Origin: Psychroflexus lacisalsi
GTDB taxonomy: Bacteria; Bacteroidota; Bacteroidia; Flavobacteriales; Flavobacteriaceae
Direction of reading: 5' to 3'
NCBI RefSeq assembly: GCF_020164495.1
Contig: NZ_JAIQYZ010000006.1
Coordinates: 1-64,000 of the forward strand
Length of the DNA stretch: 64,000 nt
In this document: positions 10,988 to 19,953 of the stretch, in pieces
Position numbering within the stretch: position 1 is the first letter of the stretch
Layout of the letters: the number at the start of each line of letters is the position of its first letter
Made by a program: the position numbers and the translations under genes
Notes under the pieces: model-generated
Seen by the model: only the letters and a program-made list of their open reading frames with translations
Database searches by the model: none
What the model was told of the DNA's origin: nothing

Positions 10988-11719
10988 TTACTTTTCGTTC
11001 AACTTCCAGGAATAGGACAAATAACTTACAGAAGCATCTTCATTAATGGTTTCTTTTGAATACGTATTGATGAAGTTTATAACTGAATTTCCATCTTTTT
11101 CAAAATCTGATGCATACCATTTGAAAATTTTAGACAATTCGACTTTCGTTCTGGAGAGTTTATTTTCTTCAGAGTTGATAAAATAACTCGCTGAAGCATC
11201 CAATTGTTTATCCAGTTTGGAAGCCACATAGGCTTCATTCAGAAGTTTCGGACAGGACTCTGAAGCACAATTGACTGCAAAATGCACACGAGGATCTCCC
11301 ATTTTCAAAAGCATTCCTTTTTCAATATCATCTAGTGAATACTCTTTATCTCCAATTTTAGCAAATTCTGTGCTGAAAGGGTTACTAAAAAATCCTCCGA
11401 TATCCCTAATGCTTTCTGTAGGGTAGTTCTCTACGATAAGTTTTACTGTAAACGCGTTGTAGGCATTGATGAGGTAAGCTTTCTTTTCATTTTTGGACCA
11501 AGAGTCTTGAGGTGGATTGTTTCCTAATAACTTTAAATAAGAATCCAATTTACTTTCATTTTTCTTGAAAGCTTTATAATCAACTTTCCCATTTTGACCG
11601 ACATGGTTTTGTAATAAAAGATTCCATTCGCTATGCTGATGGATCTGTTGGCTTTGTGCATTTTGGATTCCAAAGCTTGAAAAAAGAATGGTGATAAGAA
11701 TAAGGTTAAATGGTCTCAT
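10988..11719 (-). CDS. DUF547 domain secreted protein
   Basis: 243 residues with a signal peptide (about 1-23, ending AQSQ). The body matches DUF547: KVDYKAFKKNESKLDSYL, then KKAYLINAYNAFTVKLIV near residue 84, SLDDIEKGML, DPRVHFAVNCASESCP with its conserved cysteines near 143-157, and SYFINSEEN. The fold has been likened to thiol-protease-type enzymes, but no function is established. It is the first gene of a probable minus-strand unit with the glycosyltransferase 5 bp downstream and the FAD and Fe-S genes behind. Confidence 0.8.
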   Translation of the reverse strand: MRPFNLILITILFSSFGIQNAQSQQIHQHSEWNLLLQNHVGQNGKVDYKAFKKNESKLDSYLKLLGNNPPQDSWSKNEKKAYLINAYNAFTVKLIVENYPTESIRDIGGFFSNPFSTEFAKIGDKEYSLDDIEKGMLLKMGDPRVHFAVNCASESCPKLLNEAYVASKLDKQLDASASYFINSEENKLSRTKVELSKIFKWYASDFEKDGNSVINFINTYSKETINEDASVSYLSYSWKLNEK

Positions 11720-11855
11720 TGGTTTTTATTTATATATACGAAAATTTGATCCTTTAAGTTGATTAAATCTATAGTCGCAAATCTTTGTGTCATATTACGT
11801 ATTAAATTCAGAATAAAATTTAACTAAAGCAATATCTCTTTCTAATTTGATTAGT

Positions 11856-11886
11856 CTACCAAATTGGTAGAAATTATATACTTTTG
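11856..11886 (+). promoter_or_regulatory. Probable promoter -7 element with overlapping operator palindrome for the cys operon
   Basis: TACTTTTG (11879-11886) matches the Bacteroidetes -7 consensus TAnnTTTG. Eight bases upstream lies CTACCAAATTGGTAG (11856-11870), a 15-base palindrome around one central base, occupying the space between the -33 and -7 positions. A repressor or Rrf2-type regulator bound there would block polymerase. A TTG at the ideal 19-base distance is not present. That it controls sulfur genes is inference from position, about 90 bp before cysQ. Confidence 0.5.
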
Positions 11887-11974
11887 GCAAAAATTAAAAT
11901 GAATTGATTATTGGAAGGCAAAATTAAGCCTCTAAACATTTGATAATCAAACAGAATAAGATTTGACTGATCCT

Positions 11975-12775
11975 ATGAATGAAAATAAACTAAAAGCGAT
12001 TGAAGCTTCCATAAAAGCCGGCGATGCGATTATGGAAATTTACAAAGAAGATTTTGATGTGGAGTATAAGGATGATGCTTCGCCTCTGACTGAAGCCGAT
12101 AAAAATGCCAATAAGGTGATTATGTCTTTTTTGGAAACGACTTCTATTCCTATTATAAGTGAAGAAAATAAACAGACAGATTATAGTGAGAGGAAAACCT
12201 GGAGTTCGTGTTGGATTGTAGACCCACTGGATGGCACTAAGGAATTTGTCAAGAAAAATGGTGAATTCACCGTAAATATAGCTTTGATCGATCAACAGAA
12301 ATCAGTGTTTGGAGTTATCTATGTCCCGGCTCAACGCTTACTTTACGTGGGTGATGTAGAGTCTAATAAAGCTTTCAAAGCTGAAGTTCCAGAATCTAAC
12401 TGGGATGTAGACACGTTATTGAAAGCTGCGATTTTGCTCGAGCCAAGTCATAATTCAAATCCCATCCGTGTGGTTGGAAGTCGTTCTCATATGAATCAAG
12501 AGACGCTGGATCACATCGACAACTTGAAAGAAAAGCACCAGAAACCAGTAGAAATTGTTTCTAAAGGAAGTTCTCTAAAGTTCTGTTTGGTAGCAGAAGG
12601 CAATGCCGATGTCTATCCGCGTTATGCCCCAACCATGGAATGGGATACGGCTGCCGGACAAGCGATTTGTAAAGCTGTAGGCTTGGAAGTAATCAGCCTG
12701 GATACTGAGAAGGAAATGCTATACAACAGGGAGAATTTACTGAATGGATACTTCCACGTGAAAACAGAATTATGA
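11975..12775 (+). CDS. cysQ: 3'(2'),5'-bisphosphate nucleotidase CysQ
   Basis: 266 residues from the ATG at 11975; a TTG four codons earlier keeps the frame open but is not needed. It removes the 3' phosphate from PAP (and acts on PAPS), recycling the by-product of sulfate activation and sulfotransfer. Inositol-monophosphatase family metal sites are seen: the acidic pair in ISEEN (61-65), IVDPLDGTKEF (81-91), and the C-terminal MEWDTAAGQAI motif near residue 222. First gene of an operon: its stop overlaps the cysC start by 4 bp (ATGA). The placement with cysC, cysD and cysN makes the PAP-phosphatase role much more likely than inositol phosphatase. Confidence 0.92.
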   Translation: MNENKLKAIEASIKAGDAIMEIYKEDFDVEYKDDASPLTEADKNANKVIMSFLETTSIPIISEENKQTDYSERKTWSSCWIVDPLDGTKEFVKKNGEFTVNIALIDQQKSVFGVIYVPAQRLLYVGDVESNKAFKAEVPESNWDVDTLLKAAILLEPSHNSNPIRVVGSRSHMNQETLDHIDNLKEKHQKPVEIVSKGSSLKFCLVAEGNADVYPRYAPTMEWDTAAGQAICKAVGLEVISLDTEKEMLYNRENLLNGYFHVKTEL

Positions 12776-13365
12776 GCGAAAATATAGTCATACACGACTA
12801 CGAGATTTCTAGGTCCAAGCGAAATAAGGTCAACGGACATGAGTCGTTCGTACTTTGGTTTACAGGACTTTCTGGCTCTGGGAAATCGACTATTGCCAAC
12901 AAAGCAGAAGAAGAATTGTTTTACAAAGGCGTTTCTACTTATGCGTTGGACGGCGATAACATACGAAGTGGCATCAACAAAGGACTTGGATTTACCAAAG
13001 AAGACCGACTTGAAAATTTAAGACGGATTGCAGAAGTTTCCAAACTCTTTGTGGACGCAGGCATAATTACGATTGCCGCATTCGTCTCTCCTTTGATCTC
13101 TGATCGCGATCAGGTTAAACACATAGTTGGGGAAAACGATCTGATTGAAATTTTTGTAGACACTTCACTTGAAGAATGCGAGCGTCGTGATGTCAAAGGA
13201 CTTTATAAAAAAGCCAGAGCTGGTGAGATCAAAAATTTTACGGGAATTGATGCGCCTTACGAAGCTCCATTGAATCCTGAAATTCATATCGAAACCGAGA
13301 CAACTAAAGTGGACGAAGCGGTCCAGCACATCATAGAATATTTAGAAAAAACACACAGAATTTAG
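12772..13365 (+). CDS. cysC: Adenylyl-sulfate kinase CysC
   Basis: 197 residues. It phosphorylates APS to PAPS with ATP. The P-loop GLSGSGKST is at residues 32-40. LDGDNIRSGINKGLGF, near 60-75, is the APS-binding part, and EDRLENLRRIAEV follows. FVDTSLEECERRDVKGLYKKAR is the kinase lid region. The length is normal for a stand-alone enzyme. It overlaps cysQ by 4 bp and lies 4 bp before cysD. Its presence beside cysDN says that this organism goes on to PAPS, for reduction or for sulfation of polymers; no reductase or sulfotransferase is in the window, so the use is open. Confidence 0.95.
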   Translation: MSENIVIHDYEISRSKRNKVNGHESFVLWFTGLSGSGKSTIANKAEEELFYKGVSTYALDGDNIRSGINKGLGFTKEDRLENLRRIAEVSKLFVDAGIITIAAFVSPLISDRDQVKHIVGENDLIEIFVDTSLEECERRDVKGLYKKARAGEIKNFTGIDAPYEAPLNPEIHIETETTKVDEAVQHIIEYLEKTHRI

Positions 13366-13369
13366 CTAT

Positions 13370-14275
13370 ATGAGTACTTATTATTTAAACTATCTAGAAG
13401 AACTAGAATCGGAAGCCATTTTCATATTGCGGGAAGTTTGGGCACAGTTTCAAAATCCAGTTATTTTATTTTCTGGAGGAAAGGATTCCATTTTGGTGAC
13501 GCATCTGGCTAAAAAAGCCTTTCATCCTGCGAAAATTCCTTTCGCTTTGATGCACGTAGATACAGGTCATAATTTCCCTGAAGCCATTCAGTTTAGAGAT
13601 GACATCGTTGATAAACTTGGCGTTAATCTGATTGTAGGGTCAGTTCAAAAATCAATTGACACAGGAAGAGTCGCCGAAGAAAAGGGAAAAAATGCCACTA
13701 GAAATGCTTTGCAAATCACCACCCTTCTGGACACGATTGAAGAGCATAAAATTGACTGTGCGATTGGCGGAGGACGTAGAGACGAAGAAAAAGCGAGAGC
13801 CAAAGAGCGCTTCTTTTCTCATAGAGATGAATTTGGACAGTGGGACCCTAAAAATCAAAGACCAGAACTTTGGAATTTGCTCAATGGAAAATATTTTGAA
13901 GGCGAGCATTTCCGAGCTTTTCCTATCAGTAACTGGACCGAAATGGACGTGTGGAATTACCTGACCAAAGAAAAAATAGAAATCCCTTCCTTATATCTAG
14001 CTCACGAAAGGGAAGTCGTAAAACGAAACGGTTCCTGGATTCCTAATTCAGAATTTTTGAAATTAGAGCCTAACGAAGATATCGTTAAGAAAAAAATACG
14101 GTTTAGAACGTTGGGAGATATTACCATCACTGGTGGTATTGAATCTGATGCGGACACGATGGAAAAAATCGTTGAAGAAGTTTCTACGATGAGAGAAACC
14201 GAACGTGGTAACCGAAGCGACGACAAGCGTTCTGAAACTGCTATGGAGGACCGTAAAAAAGACGGTTATTTCTAG
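13370..14275 (+). CDS. cysD: Sulfate adenylyltransferase subunit CysD
   Basis: 301 residues. It is the catalytic subunit of ATP sulfurylase, making APS from ATP and sulfate together with the GTPase CysN. The PP-loop motif FSGGKDS is at residues 34-40. Further family blocks are LMHVDTGHNFPEA, GGGRRDEEKARAKER near residue 138 and FRAFPISNWTEMDVWNYL. The C-terminus ends in the usual RGNRSDDKRSETAMEDRKKDGYF-type tail. It is preceded by cysC with a 4-bp gap and followed by cysN after 52 bp. Confidence 0.96.
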   Translation: MSTYYLNYLEELESEAIFILREVWAQFQNPVILFSGGKDSILVTHLAKKAFHPAKIPFALMHVDTGHNFPEAIQFRDDIVDKLGVNLIVGSVQKSIDTGRVAEEKGKNATRNALQITTLLDTIEEHKIDCAIGGGRRDEEKARAKERFFSHRDEFGQWDPKNQRPELWNLLNGKYFEGEHFRAFPISNWTEMDVWNYLTKEKIEIPSLYLAHEREVVKRNGSWIPNSEFLKLEPNEDIVKKKIRFRTLGDITITGGIESDADTMEKIVEEVSTMRETERGNRSDDKRSETAMEDRKKDGYF

Positions 14276-14327
14276 ATTTTCGCTTTAAAACTTTTTAAAA
14301 TTCTGATTACAAAAACTGACTTACACG

Positions 14328-15584
14328 ATGAAAATAGATAAAAATCAACTGCTTAGATTCACCACCGCTGGAAGCGTAGATGATGGTAAAAGCACACTCA
14401 TAGGACGATTACTTTACGATTCTAAATCCATTTTTGAAGACCAACTCGCTGCTGTGGAAAGCTCGAGCAAGCAGAAAGGCATTGAAGGTGTGGATTTGGC
14501 CATGTTTACCGATGGCCTTAAAGACGAGCGTGAGCAAGGTATTACCATTGATGTGGCTTACCGGTATTTTACAACGCCAAAACGTAAATTTATCATTGCC
14601 GATACGCCTGGTCATATCCAATACACCAGAAACATGGTGACAGGAGCTTCCACTGCCAATGCCGCAGTTGTCCTCATTGACGCCAGACATGGCGTGATCG
14701 AGCAAACCAAAAGACATACCTTCATCGCTTCATTATTGAATATTCCTCACATTATTGTTTGTGTGAATAAGATGGATTTGGTAGATTATTCTGAAGATAC
14801 CTTCAACGCCATCGTTGAGCAGTTCGAAGAGTTTTCTTCCAAATTACTTATTAAGGATGTGCGTTATATTCCTATAAGTGCTTTGAATGGAGATAATGTT
14901 GTGAACCGCTCAGAACACATGTCCTGGTTCCAGGGTTCACCAATGCTCCATGAACTGGAAACCTTGCACATCAGTAGTGATATCAATAAAATTGATGCCA
15001 GATTTCCTGTGCAAACCGTGTTGAGACCTCAGCGTAAAGGTTTTGAAGACTACAGAGGTTATGCGGGAAGAATCGCTAGCGGGATTTACAGGGTTGGTGA
15101 TGAAGTAGCTGTTCTGCCGTCAGGATTTAACTCGAAAATAAAGTCGATTAACTCTGGAGATAAGGAGGTTGAAGAAGCTTTTGCACCCATGTCTGTGGCG
15201 ATGACCTTAGAAGATGATATCGACATCAGCCGTGGAGATATGATTGTTAAAATGAACAATCAGCCGGAACTCTCTCAGGAATTTGACGTGATGTTGTGTT
15301 GGTTGAACAACTCTCCGGTAAAACCAAGAACCAAATACACCATCATGCACACCTCCAATGAACAGAAAGCAGTCATCAAAGACATCGTTTACAAAATGGA
15401 TGTGAACACCTTCAAAAGAAATGAAGACGATAAGGATTTAAAGATGAATGATATTGCGCGTGTAAAACTCAAAACCTCTCACCGCCTGATGCTGGACAGT
15501 TACAGAGATAATCGCAACACAGGAAGTGTGATTTTGGTAGACGAATCGACCAAAGAAACAGTTGCAGCTGGAATGATTGTTTAG
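14328..15584 (+). CDS. cysN: Sulfate adenylyltransferase subunit CysN (GTPase)
   Basis: 418 residues, an EF-Tu-like GTPase that drives APS synthesis by CysD. G1 is in TAGSVDDGKST (13-23), switch II in IADTPGHIQYTRN (about 90-102) and G4 in VCVNKMDLVD (about 143-152); two beta-barrel domains follow. It lacks a fused CysC kinase domain, in keeping with the separate cysC upstream. Last gene of the cys operon, with a strong hairpin 22 bases after its stop. Confidence 0.95.
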   Translation: MKIDKNQLLRFTTAGSVDDGKSTLIGRLLYDSKSIFEDQLAAVESSSKQKGIEGVDLAMFTDGLKDEREQGITIDVAYRYFTTPKRKFIIADTPGHIQYTRNMVTGASTANAAVVLIDARHGVIEQTKRHTFIASLLNIPHIIVCVNKMDLVDYSEDTFNAIVEQFEEFSSKLLIKDVRYIPISALNGDNVVNRSEHMSWFQGSPMLHELETLHISSDINKIDARFPVQTVLRPQRKGFEDYRGYAGRIASGIYRVGDEVAVLPSGFNSKIKSINSGDKEVEEAFAPMSVAMTLEDDIDISRGDMIVKMNNQPELSQEFDVMLCWLNNSPVKPRTKYTIMHTSNEQKAVIKDIVYKMDVNTFKRNEDDKDLKMNDIARVKLKTSHRLMLDSYRDNRNTGSVILVDESTKETVAAGMIV

Positions 15585-15600
15585 GTAATTAAAAAGTAAT

Positions 15601-15917
15601 TTGTCACCCTGTTCCGAAGCTTTGGGACAGGGTTTTATTTATTCAAAATTTTAACCCGGCTTCAGATGAACGAGGATTTCTAAAACTCATCGAGGGTTTA
15701 AGTTATCTTCCCCATGCGATCCCAACATTTAGTTTATCTTGAAGGATGAGGCTTATAGTCTATACAGTTTAAAGTTAACAGAGGCAAAATCAGAAGAAAC
15801 TTTTGAGCGATTCGTTTTGATTTTATTGAGTACTGAGTATGACTTAAAAGGTGTTTTTAGAGGTTTTAATTAAGTCATAATAATGAAATATTCCGAAGCT
15901 TTTGGACAGCATGACAA
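15601..15917. repeat. Interval bounded by inverted repeat-like ends (possible MITE remnant)
   Basis: No gene is seen between cysN and purH. The left end begins TTGTCACCCTGTTCCGAAGC (15601-15620). The right end, read on the other strand from 15917, begins TTGTCATGCTGTCCAAAAGC, matching at about 16 of 20 positions. Inside lie the two blocks shared with 4453-4580. Target-site duplications are not obvious. It could be a decayed miniature element or two REP-like hairpins in opposite orientation. Confidence 0.4.
15607..15632 (+). terminator. Terminator of the cys operon
   Basis: CCCTGTTCC (15607-15615) pairs with GGGACAGGG (15624-15632); with wobble pairs the stem reaches 13 bp. TTTTATTTATT follows. 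The same sequence forms the left end of a longer repeat structure. Confidence 0.65.
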
Positions 15918-15987
15918 TTCGAAAAATTGGAGGTATTATTTTATAAATAATTGAGAGCCAACAATTAGTTATTCATTAACAAAGTCC

Positions 15988-15995
15988 TACTTTTG
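15988..15995 (+). promoter_or_regulatory. Probable -7 promoter element of purH
   Basis: TACTTTTG matches TAnnTTTG and sits 24 bases before the ATG of purH. The -33 position has only TTAG-like sequence, so strength is uncertain. The TTG inside this box starts a longer ORF in the same frame, which is rejected as the real start. Confidence 0.5.
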
Positions 15996-16019
15996 CAGCA
16001 TCTAAAAAAGAATTTTATA

Positions 16020-17552
16020 ATGGCTCAAGCAAAAGGAATAAAATCTGCTTTAATCTCGGTTTATCACAAGGAAGGTTTAAAGCCTATAGTGGAAATTTTA
16101 AACCAACTAGGTGTAAAAATTTACTCCACTGGTGGAACTGAAAAATTCATAACAGACCTAGGCATCAATGTCATTCCTGTAGAGGACATCACCTCTTACC
16201 CTTCGATTTTGGGAGGACGAGTAAAAACGCTGCACCCAAAAGTTTTTGGAGGTATTTTAAATCGTGGTGAAAATGCTTTGGACCAGGAAGAATTGAAGAC
16301 TTACGATATTCCTCAAATAGACTTGGTGATTGTTGATTTATATCCTTTTGAAGACACTGTAGCTTCTGGTGCTACTGAACAAGACATCATTGAAAAAATA
16401 GATATCGGTGGTATTTCACTCATAAGGGCTGCTGCTAAAAACTTTAAAGATGTGCTTTGCATTTCTTCAAGAGAAGATTACACCTCTTTTGAAGAAATCT
16501 TGAAGGAAGATAAAGGAGTGGTAAGCCTGTCGCAAAGAAAGAATTTTGCAGCGAAAGCTTTTCAAATTTCTTCACATTATGATACAGCGATCTTCAATTA
16601 TTTCAATACCACTGAAGAAATTCCAATTCACAAACAAAGTTTTGATAATGGAAAAGAATTGCGCTACGGTGAAAATCCACATCAGCAGGGCTTTTTCTTT
16701 GGAGATTTTGAAAAAGTATTCAATAAGCTTCACGGTAAAGAGTTGTCTTACAACAATCTGCTTGATGTTGATGCTGCTGTGAATTTGATGTCAGAATTTT
16801 ACAGGGAAGCCCCAACTTTTGCGATTCTCAAACACAACAATGCTTGCGGGCTTGCACAAAGAGATACAATTCATCAGGCTTACGTAGATGCTTTGGCTGG
16901 AGATCCGGTTTCAGCTTTTGGCGGGATATTGATTTCAAATACAGAACTGGATAAAGGGACTGCTGAAGAAATTCACAACCTCTTCTGTGAAGTTGTGATT
17001 GCACCAAGCTTCACCGATGAGGCTTTGGAGATTTTAACCAAAAAGAAAAACCGAATTCTTCTGGTCCAGAAAGAATTTCAGTTTTCTGATAAAATCGTGA
17101 GAACCTGTTTGAATGGGGTTTTAGTTCAGGATAGAGATGGTAAAACAGATGCCGTTGAAGATTTTAAAACCGCTACAAAACTATCGCCTAACGATGCTCA
17201 AATAGAAGATTTATTATTTGCTTCCAAAATTTGTAAGCATACCAAATCCAATACGATTGTACTTGCAAAAAACAAGCAATTGCTGGCCAGTGGAACTGGT
17301 CAAACGTCCAGAGTTGATGCCTTGAATCATGCGATTGAGAAAGCTTTGAGTTTTCAGTTTGATCTAAAAAATTCGGTGATGGCTAGTGATGCTTTCTTTC
17401 CTTTTCCAGATTGTGTAGAGATCGCTGGAAATGCTGGAATTACTTCTGTGATCCAACCAGGAGGATCCATAAAAGATGAATTAAGTGTCGATTATTGTAA
17501 CGAAAATAATATTTCCATGGTGATGACAGGAACACGTCATTTTAAGCATTAA
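16020..17552 (+). CDS. purH: Bifunctional AICAR transformylase/IMP cyclohydrolase PurH
   Basis: 510 residues from the ATG at 16020. It catalyses the last two steps of de novo purine synthesis. The N-terminal MGS-like cyclohydrolase domain (about 1-190) contains KSALISVYHKEGL, YSTGGTEKF and GGRVKTLHPKVFGGIL. The C-terminal transformylase domain contains LRYGENPHQQ (about 221-230), FAILKHNNACGLA with the catalytic Lys-His pair, DPVSAFGGI, and IQPGGSIKDE near the end. Full length. mreB starts 34 bp after its stop with no clear terminator or promoter between, so the elongasome genes may be read through from here. Confidence 0.97.
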   Translation: MAQAKGIKSALISVYHKEGLKPIVEILNQLGVKIYSTGGTEKFITDLGINVIPVEDITSYPSILGGRVKTLHPKVFGGILNRGENALDQEELKTYDIPQIDLVIVDLYPFEDTVASGATEQDIIEKIDIGGISLIRAAAKNFKDVLCISSREDYTSFEEILKEDKGVVSLSQRKNFAAKAFQISSHYDTAIFNYFNTTEEIPIHKQSFDNGKELRYGENPHQQGFFFGDFEKVFNKLHGKELSYNNLLDVDAAVNLMSEFYREAPTFAILKHNNACGLAQRDTIHQAYVDALAGDPVSAFGGILISNTELDKGTAEEIHNLFCEVVIAPSFTDEALEILTKKKNRILLVQKEFQFSDKIVRTCLNGVLVQDRDGKTDAVEDFKTATKLSPNDAQIEDLLFASKICKHTKSNTIVLAKNKQLLASGTGQTSRVDALNHAIEKALSFQFDLKNSVMASDAFFPFPDCVEIAGNAGITSVIQPGGSIKDELSVDYCNENNISMVMTGTRHFKH

Positions 17553-17586
17553 TTAATTAACTTTATCCTCTTCAAACAATATACTC

Positions 17587-18615
17587 ATGGGATTTTTTGA
17601 TTTTCTTACCGAAGATATAGCTATAGATTTAGGAACTGCAAATACGCTTATCATTCATAATGATAAAGTAGTCGTGGATAGCCCGTCGATTGTAGCACGA
17701 GATCGATTAACTGGAAAAATTATTGCGGTAGGAAAAGAAGCTGCTATGATGCAGGGAAAAACGCATGAAAACATAAAAACTGTACGACCACTGAAAGATG
17801 GAGTTATTGCAGATTTTGATGCCAGTGAGCAAATGATAAGTATGTTCATTAAAGAAATTCCTGCGCTCAAAAAACGTTTGTTCACACCGTCTCTTCGTAT
17901 GGTCATTTGTATTCCAAGTGGAATCACAGAAGTTGAGATGCGTGCTGTTAAGGATTCTGCAGAACGTGTCAACGGTAAAGAGGTTTATCTGATACACGAA
18001 CCTATGGCCGCGGCTATTGGTATTGGCGTCGATATCATGCAACCCAAAGGAAACATGATTGTGGATATTGGTGGTGGTACTACAGAAATTGCTGTGATTG
18101 CTCTTGGAGGAATCGTATGCGATAAATCTGTAAAGATTGCTGGTGATGTGTTTACCAACGATATCATTTACTTCATGAGAACTCAGCACAACCTTTTCAT
18201 TGGAGAACGCACTGCAGAAAAGATCAAAATCCAAATAGGTTCTGCTACAGAAGATCTGGAAACAGCACCAGAAGATATGAGCGTTCAAGGACGTGATTTA
18301 TTAACTGGAAAACCTAAGCAAGTGGAGATTTCCTTCAGAGAAATAGCTAAAGCTCTCGACAAATCCATCCTAAGAATTGAAGATGCTGTTATGGAAACAT
18401 TATCACAAACTCCTCCAGAATTGGCCGCAGACGTTTACAATACAGGAATATACCTCGCCGGCGGTGGTTCTATGCTGAGAGGTCTCGATAAACGTTTATC
18501 TCAAAAAACAGACTTACCAGTTTATATAGCCGAAGATCCATTAAGGGCCATTGTAAGAGGAACAGGAATTACACTAAAAGATCTAGAAAGATACAAAGCT
18601 GTTCTTCTAAAATAA
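17587..18615 (+). CDS. mreB: Rod shape-determining protein MreB
   Basis: 342 residues, a bacterial actin that guides lateral wall synthesis at the inner membrane. Phosphate-binding motifs of the actin fold are visible: IAIDLGTANTLI at residues 12-23 and MIVDIGGGTTEIAVIALGGIV near 155-175, with the adenosine motif AGGGSMLRGLD near 295. The N-terminus MGFFDFLTEDIA is a possible membrane-binding helix. It leads an operon with mreC 9 bp downstream, then mreD, the PBP2 gene and rodA, the classical order. Confidence 0.97.
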   Translation: MGFFDFLTEDIAIDLGTANTLIIHNDKVVVDSPSIVARDRLTGKIIAVGKEAAMMQGKTHENIKTVRPLKDGVIADFDASEQMISMFIKEIPALKKRLFTPSLRMVICIPSGITEVEMRAVKDSAERVNGKEVYLIHEPMAAAIGIGVDIMQPKGNMIVDIGGGTTEIAVIALGGIVCDKSVKIAGDVFTNDIIYFMRTQHNLFIGERTAEKIKIQIGSATEDLETAPEDMSVQGRDLLTGKPKQVEISFREIAKALDKSILRIEDAVMETLSQTPPELAADVYNTGIYLAGGGSMLRGLDKRLSQKTDLPVYIAEDPLRAIVRGTGITLKDLERYKAVLLK

Positions 18616-18624
18616 GTCTAAGCT

Positions 18625-19449
18625 ATGCAGCAAATCATTTTATTTCTTATTAAAAATAAGACAGGTTTGGTGTTTATCATTCTTATGACAATAGCGCTTG
18701 GATTAACCTTCAAAGCGCATACCTACCATAATAGCAAAGTGGTTTCCTCTGCAAATTTCGTTACTGGAAATGTTTTAGAAACTTCAGAAGGTATTTCACA
18801 ATATTTTGGTTTAAAGACTCAAAATGAAATTCTTGCTGAAGAAAATGAAGTCTTAAGAAAAAAATTATTAAACCTTTCTCCTTCTGAAGATACTTTAGAA
18901 CCTAAATTAGACTTTATTACAGATACGTTATACAGAATTCAAAAGTCGACTGTTGTTTCAAATTACTACGACAAAATAGATAACTTTCTTCTCATCAAAG
19001 GTGGAGTAAAAGATAGCATTAAAGAAGACCTAGGAGTTATCTCCAGCAAAGGCATAGTAGGAATAATAGAAAATGTGAGTCAGGAGTTTTCGAGAGTGAT
19101 TTCAATTCTGAATACTAACACATCCATAAATGCTCAACTCAAAAAGACAAATCATTTTGGAACCTTGACTTGGGATGGAAAGAATCCAAATATATTGAGC
19201 TTAGTAGATGTTCCCAGATCTGCACCCGTTAAAGTTGGAGACACCATAACTACAGGTGGCCGTTCTCTTATTTTTCCTGAAAATGTTCCAATTGGAATTA
19301 TAAGCAAGTATGAGTTGGACGAGAATGTAGGTTATTATAATATTTCAGTGAAATTGTTCAACGACATGACGAATTTAAAACATGTTTATGTCATAGAAAA
19401 CACGAGAAGAGAAGAAGCTTACAAATTATTAAATCCTGAACAGCCCTAG
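18625..19449 (+). CDS. mreC: Rod shape-determining protein MreC
   Basis: 274 residues. A single N-terminal membrane helix (about 12-28) is followed by a coiled-coil stretch (about 60-85: QNEILAEENEVLRKKLL) and a periplasmic beta domain with GVISSKGIVGIIENVS and DTITTGGRSLIFPENVPIG, all typical of MreC. It links MreB and MreD to the PBP2-RodA synthase. mreD starts at the base after its stop. Confidence 0.93.
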   Translation: MQQIILFLIKNKTGLVFIILMTIALGLTFKAHTYHNSKVVSSANFVTGNVLETSEGISQYFGLKTQNEILAEENEVLRKKLLNLSPSEDTLEPKLDFITDTLYRIQKSTVVSNYYDKIDNFLLIKGGVKDSIKEDLGVISSKGIVGIIENVSQEFSRVISILNTNTSINAQLKKTNHFGTLTWDGKNPNILSLVDVPRSAPVKVGDTITTGGRSLIFPENVPIGIISKYELDENVGYYNISVKLFNDMTNLKHVYVIENTRREEAYKLLNPEQP

Positions 19450-19953
19450 ATGAAAACATATTTCATAAATAGCATAAGGTTCGTCCTTCTTATTCTAGTT
19501 CAGGTTTTGATTTTGAACCATTTTGAAATATTCGGGTATATCAATCCTTATATTTATCCATTACTTATCATCTTATTACCTTTCAATATCAACTCTATCC
19601 AAAAGCTTTTTTTAGCTTTTGCTTTGGGCATTTGCTTAGATTTTTTTGAAGATAGCGGAGGGATTCATGCGGCAGCAACTTTAGTTATAGCTTACTTAAG
19701 ACCTTTGTTTCTTAGAAATGCATTTGGCTTAAGCTATGATTATCAAACCTTAAAGTTTTATGATGCACCTTTCAAATCTCGATTTGTTTATGTAAGTTTA
19801 ATGGTTTTATTACATCATACAATTCTTTTTTCCCTGGAAATTTTTAGTGTTAATCATTTATTATATCTGTTTGAAAAGATTGTTTATTCTTCAATTTTCA
19901 GTATAATCTTGATATTGATCACTTTAAATTTAATTCGAAAAACCAGTAAATGA
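19450..19953 (+). CDS. mreD: Rod shape-determining membrane protein MreD
   Basis: 167 residues, about five hydrophobic segments, poorly conserved as usual for MreD. NPYIYPLLIILLPFN (about 33-47) and LGICLDFFEDSGGIHAAATL (about 59-78) are recognisable flavobacterial features. The identity rests largely on operon position between mreC and the PBP2 gene, with which it overlaps by 4 bp (ATGA). Confidence 0.88.
   Translation: MKTYFINSIRFVLLILVQVLILNHFEIFGYINPYIYPLLIILLPFNINSIQKLFLAFALGICLDFFEDSGGIHAAATLVIAYLRPLFLRNAFGLSYDYQTLKFYDAPFKSRFVYVSLMVLLHHTILFSLEIFSVNHLLYLFEKIVYSSIFSIILILITLNLIRKTSK

Noticed and set aside
15993-16019. TTG start extending purH by nine residues
   Set aside because: The TTG is part of the TACTTTTG promoter box; the ATG at 16020 gives the usual PurH start.
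17655-18288. Minus-strand ORFs of 105 and 193 residues opposite mreB
   Set aside because: Antisense frames of a strongly conserved gene; composition and motifs do not resemble proteins.
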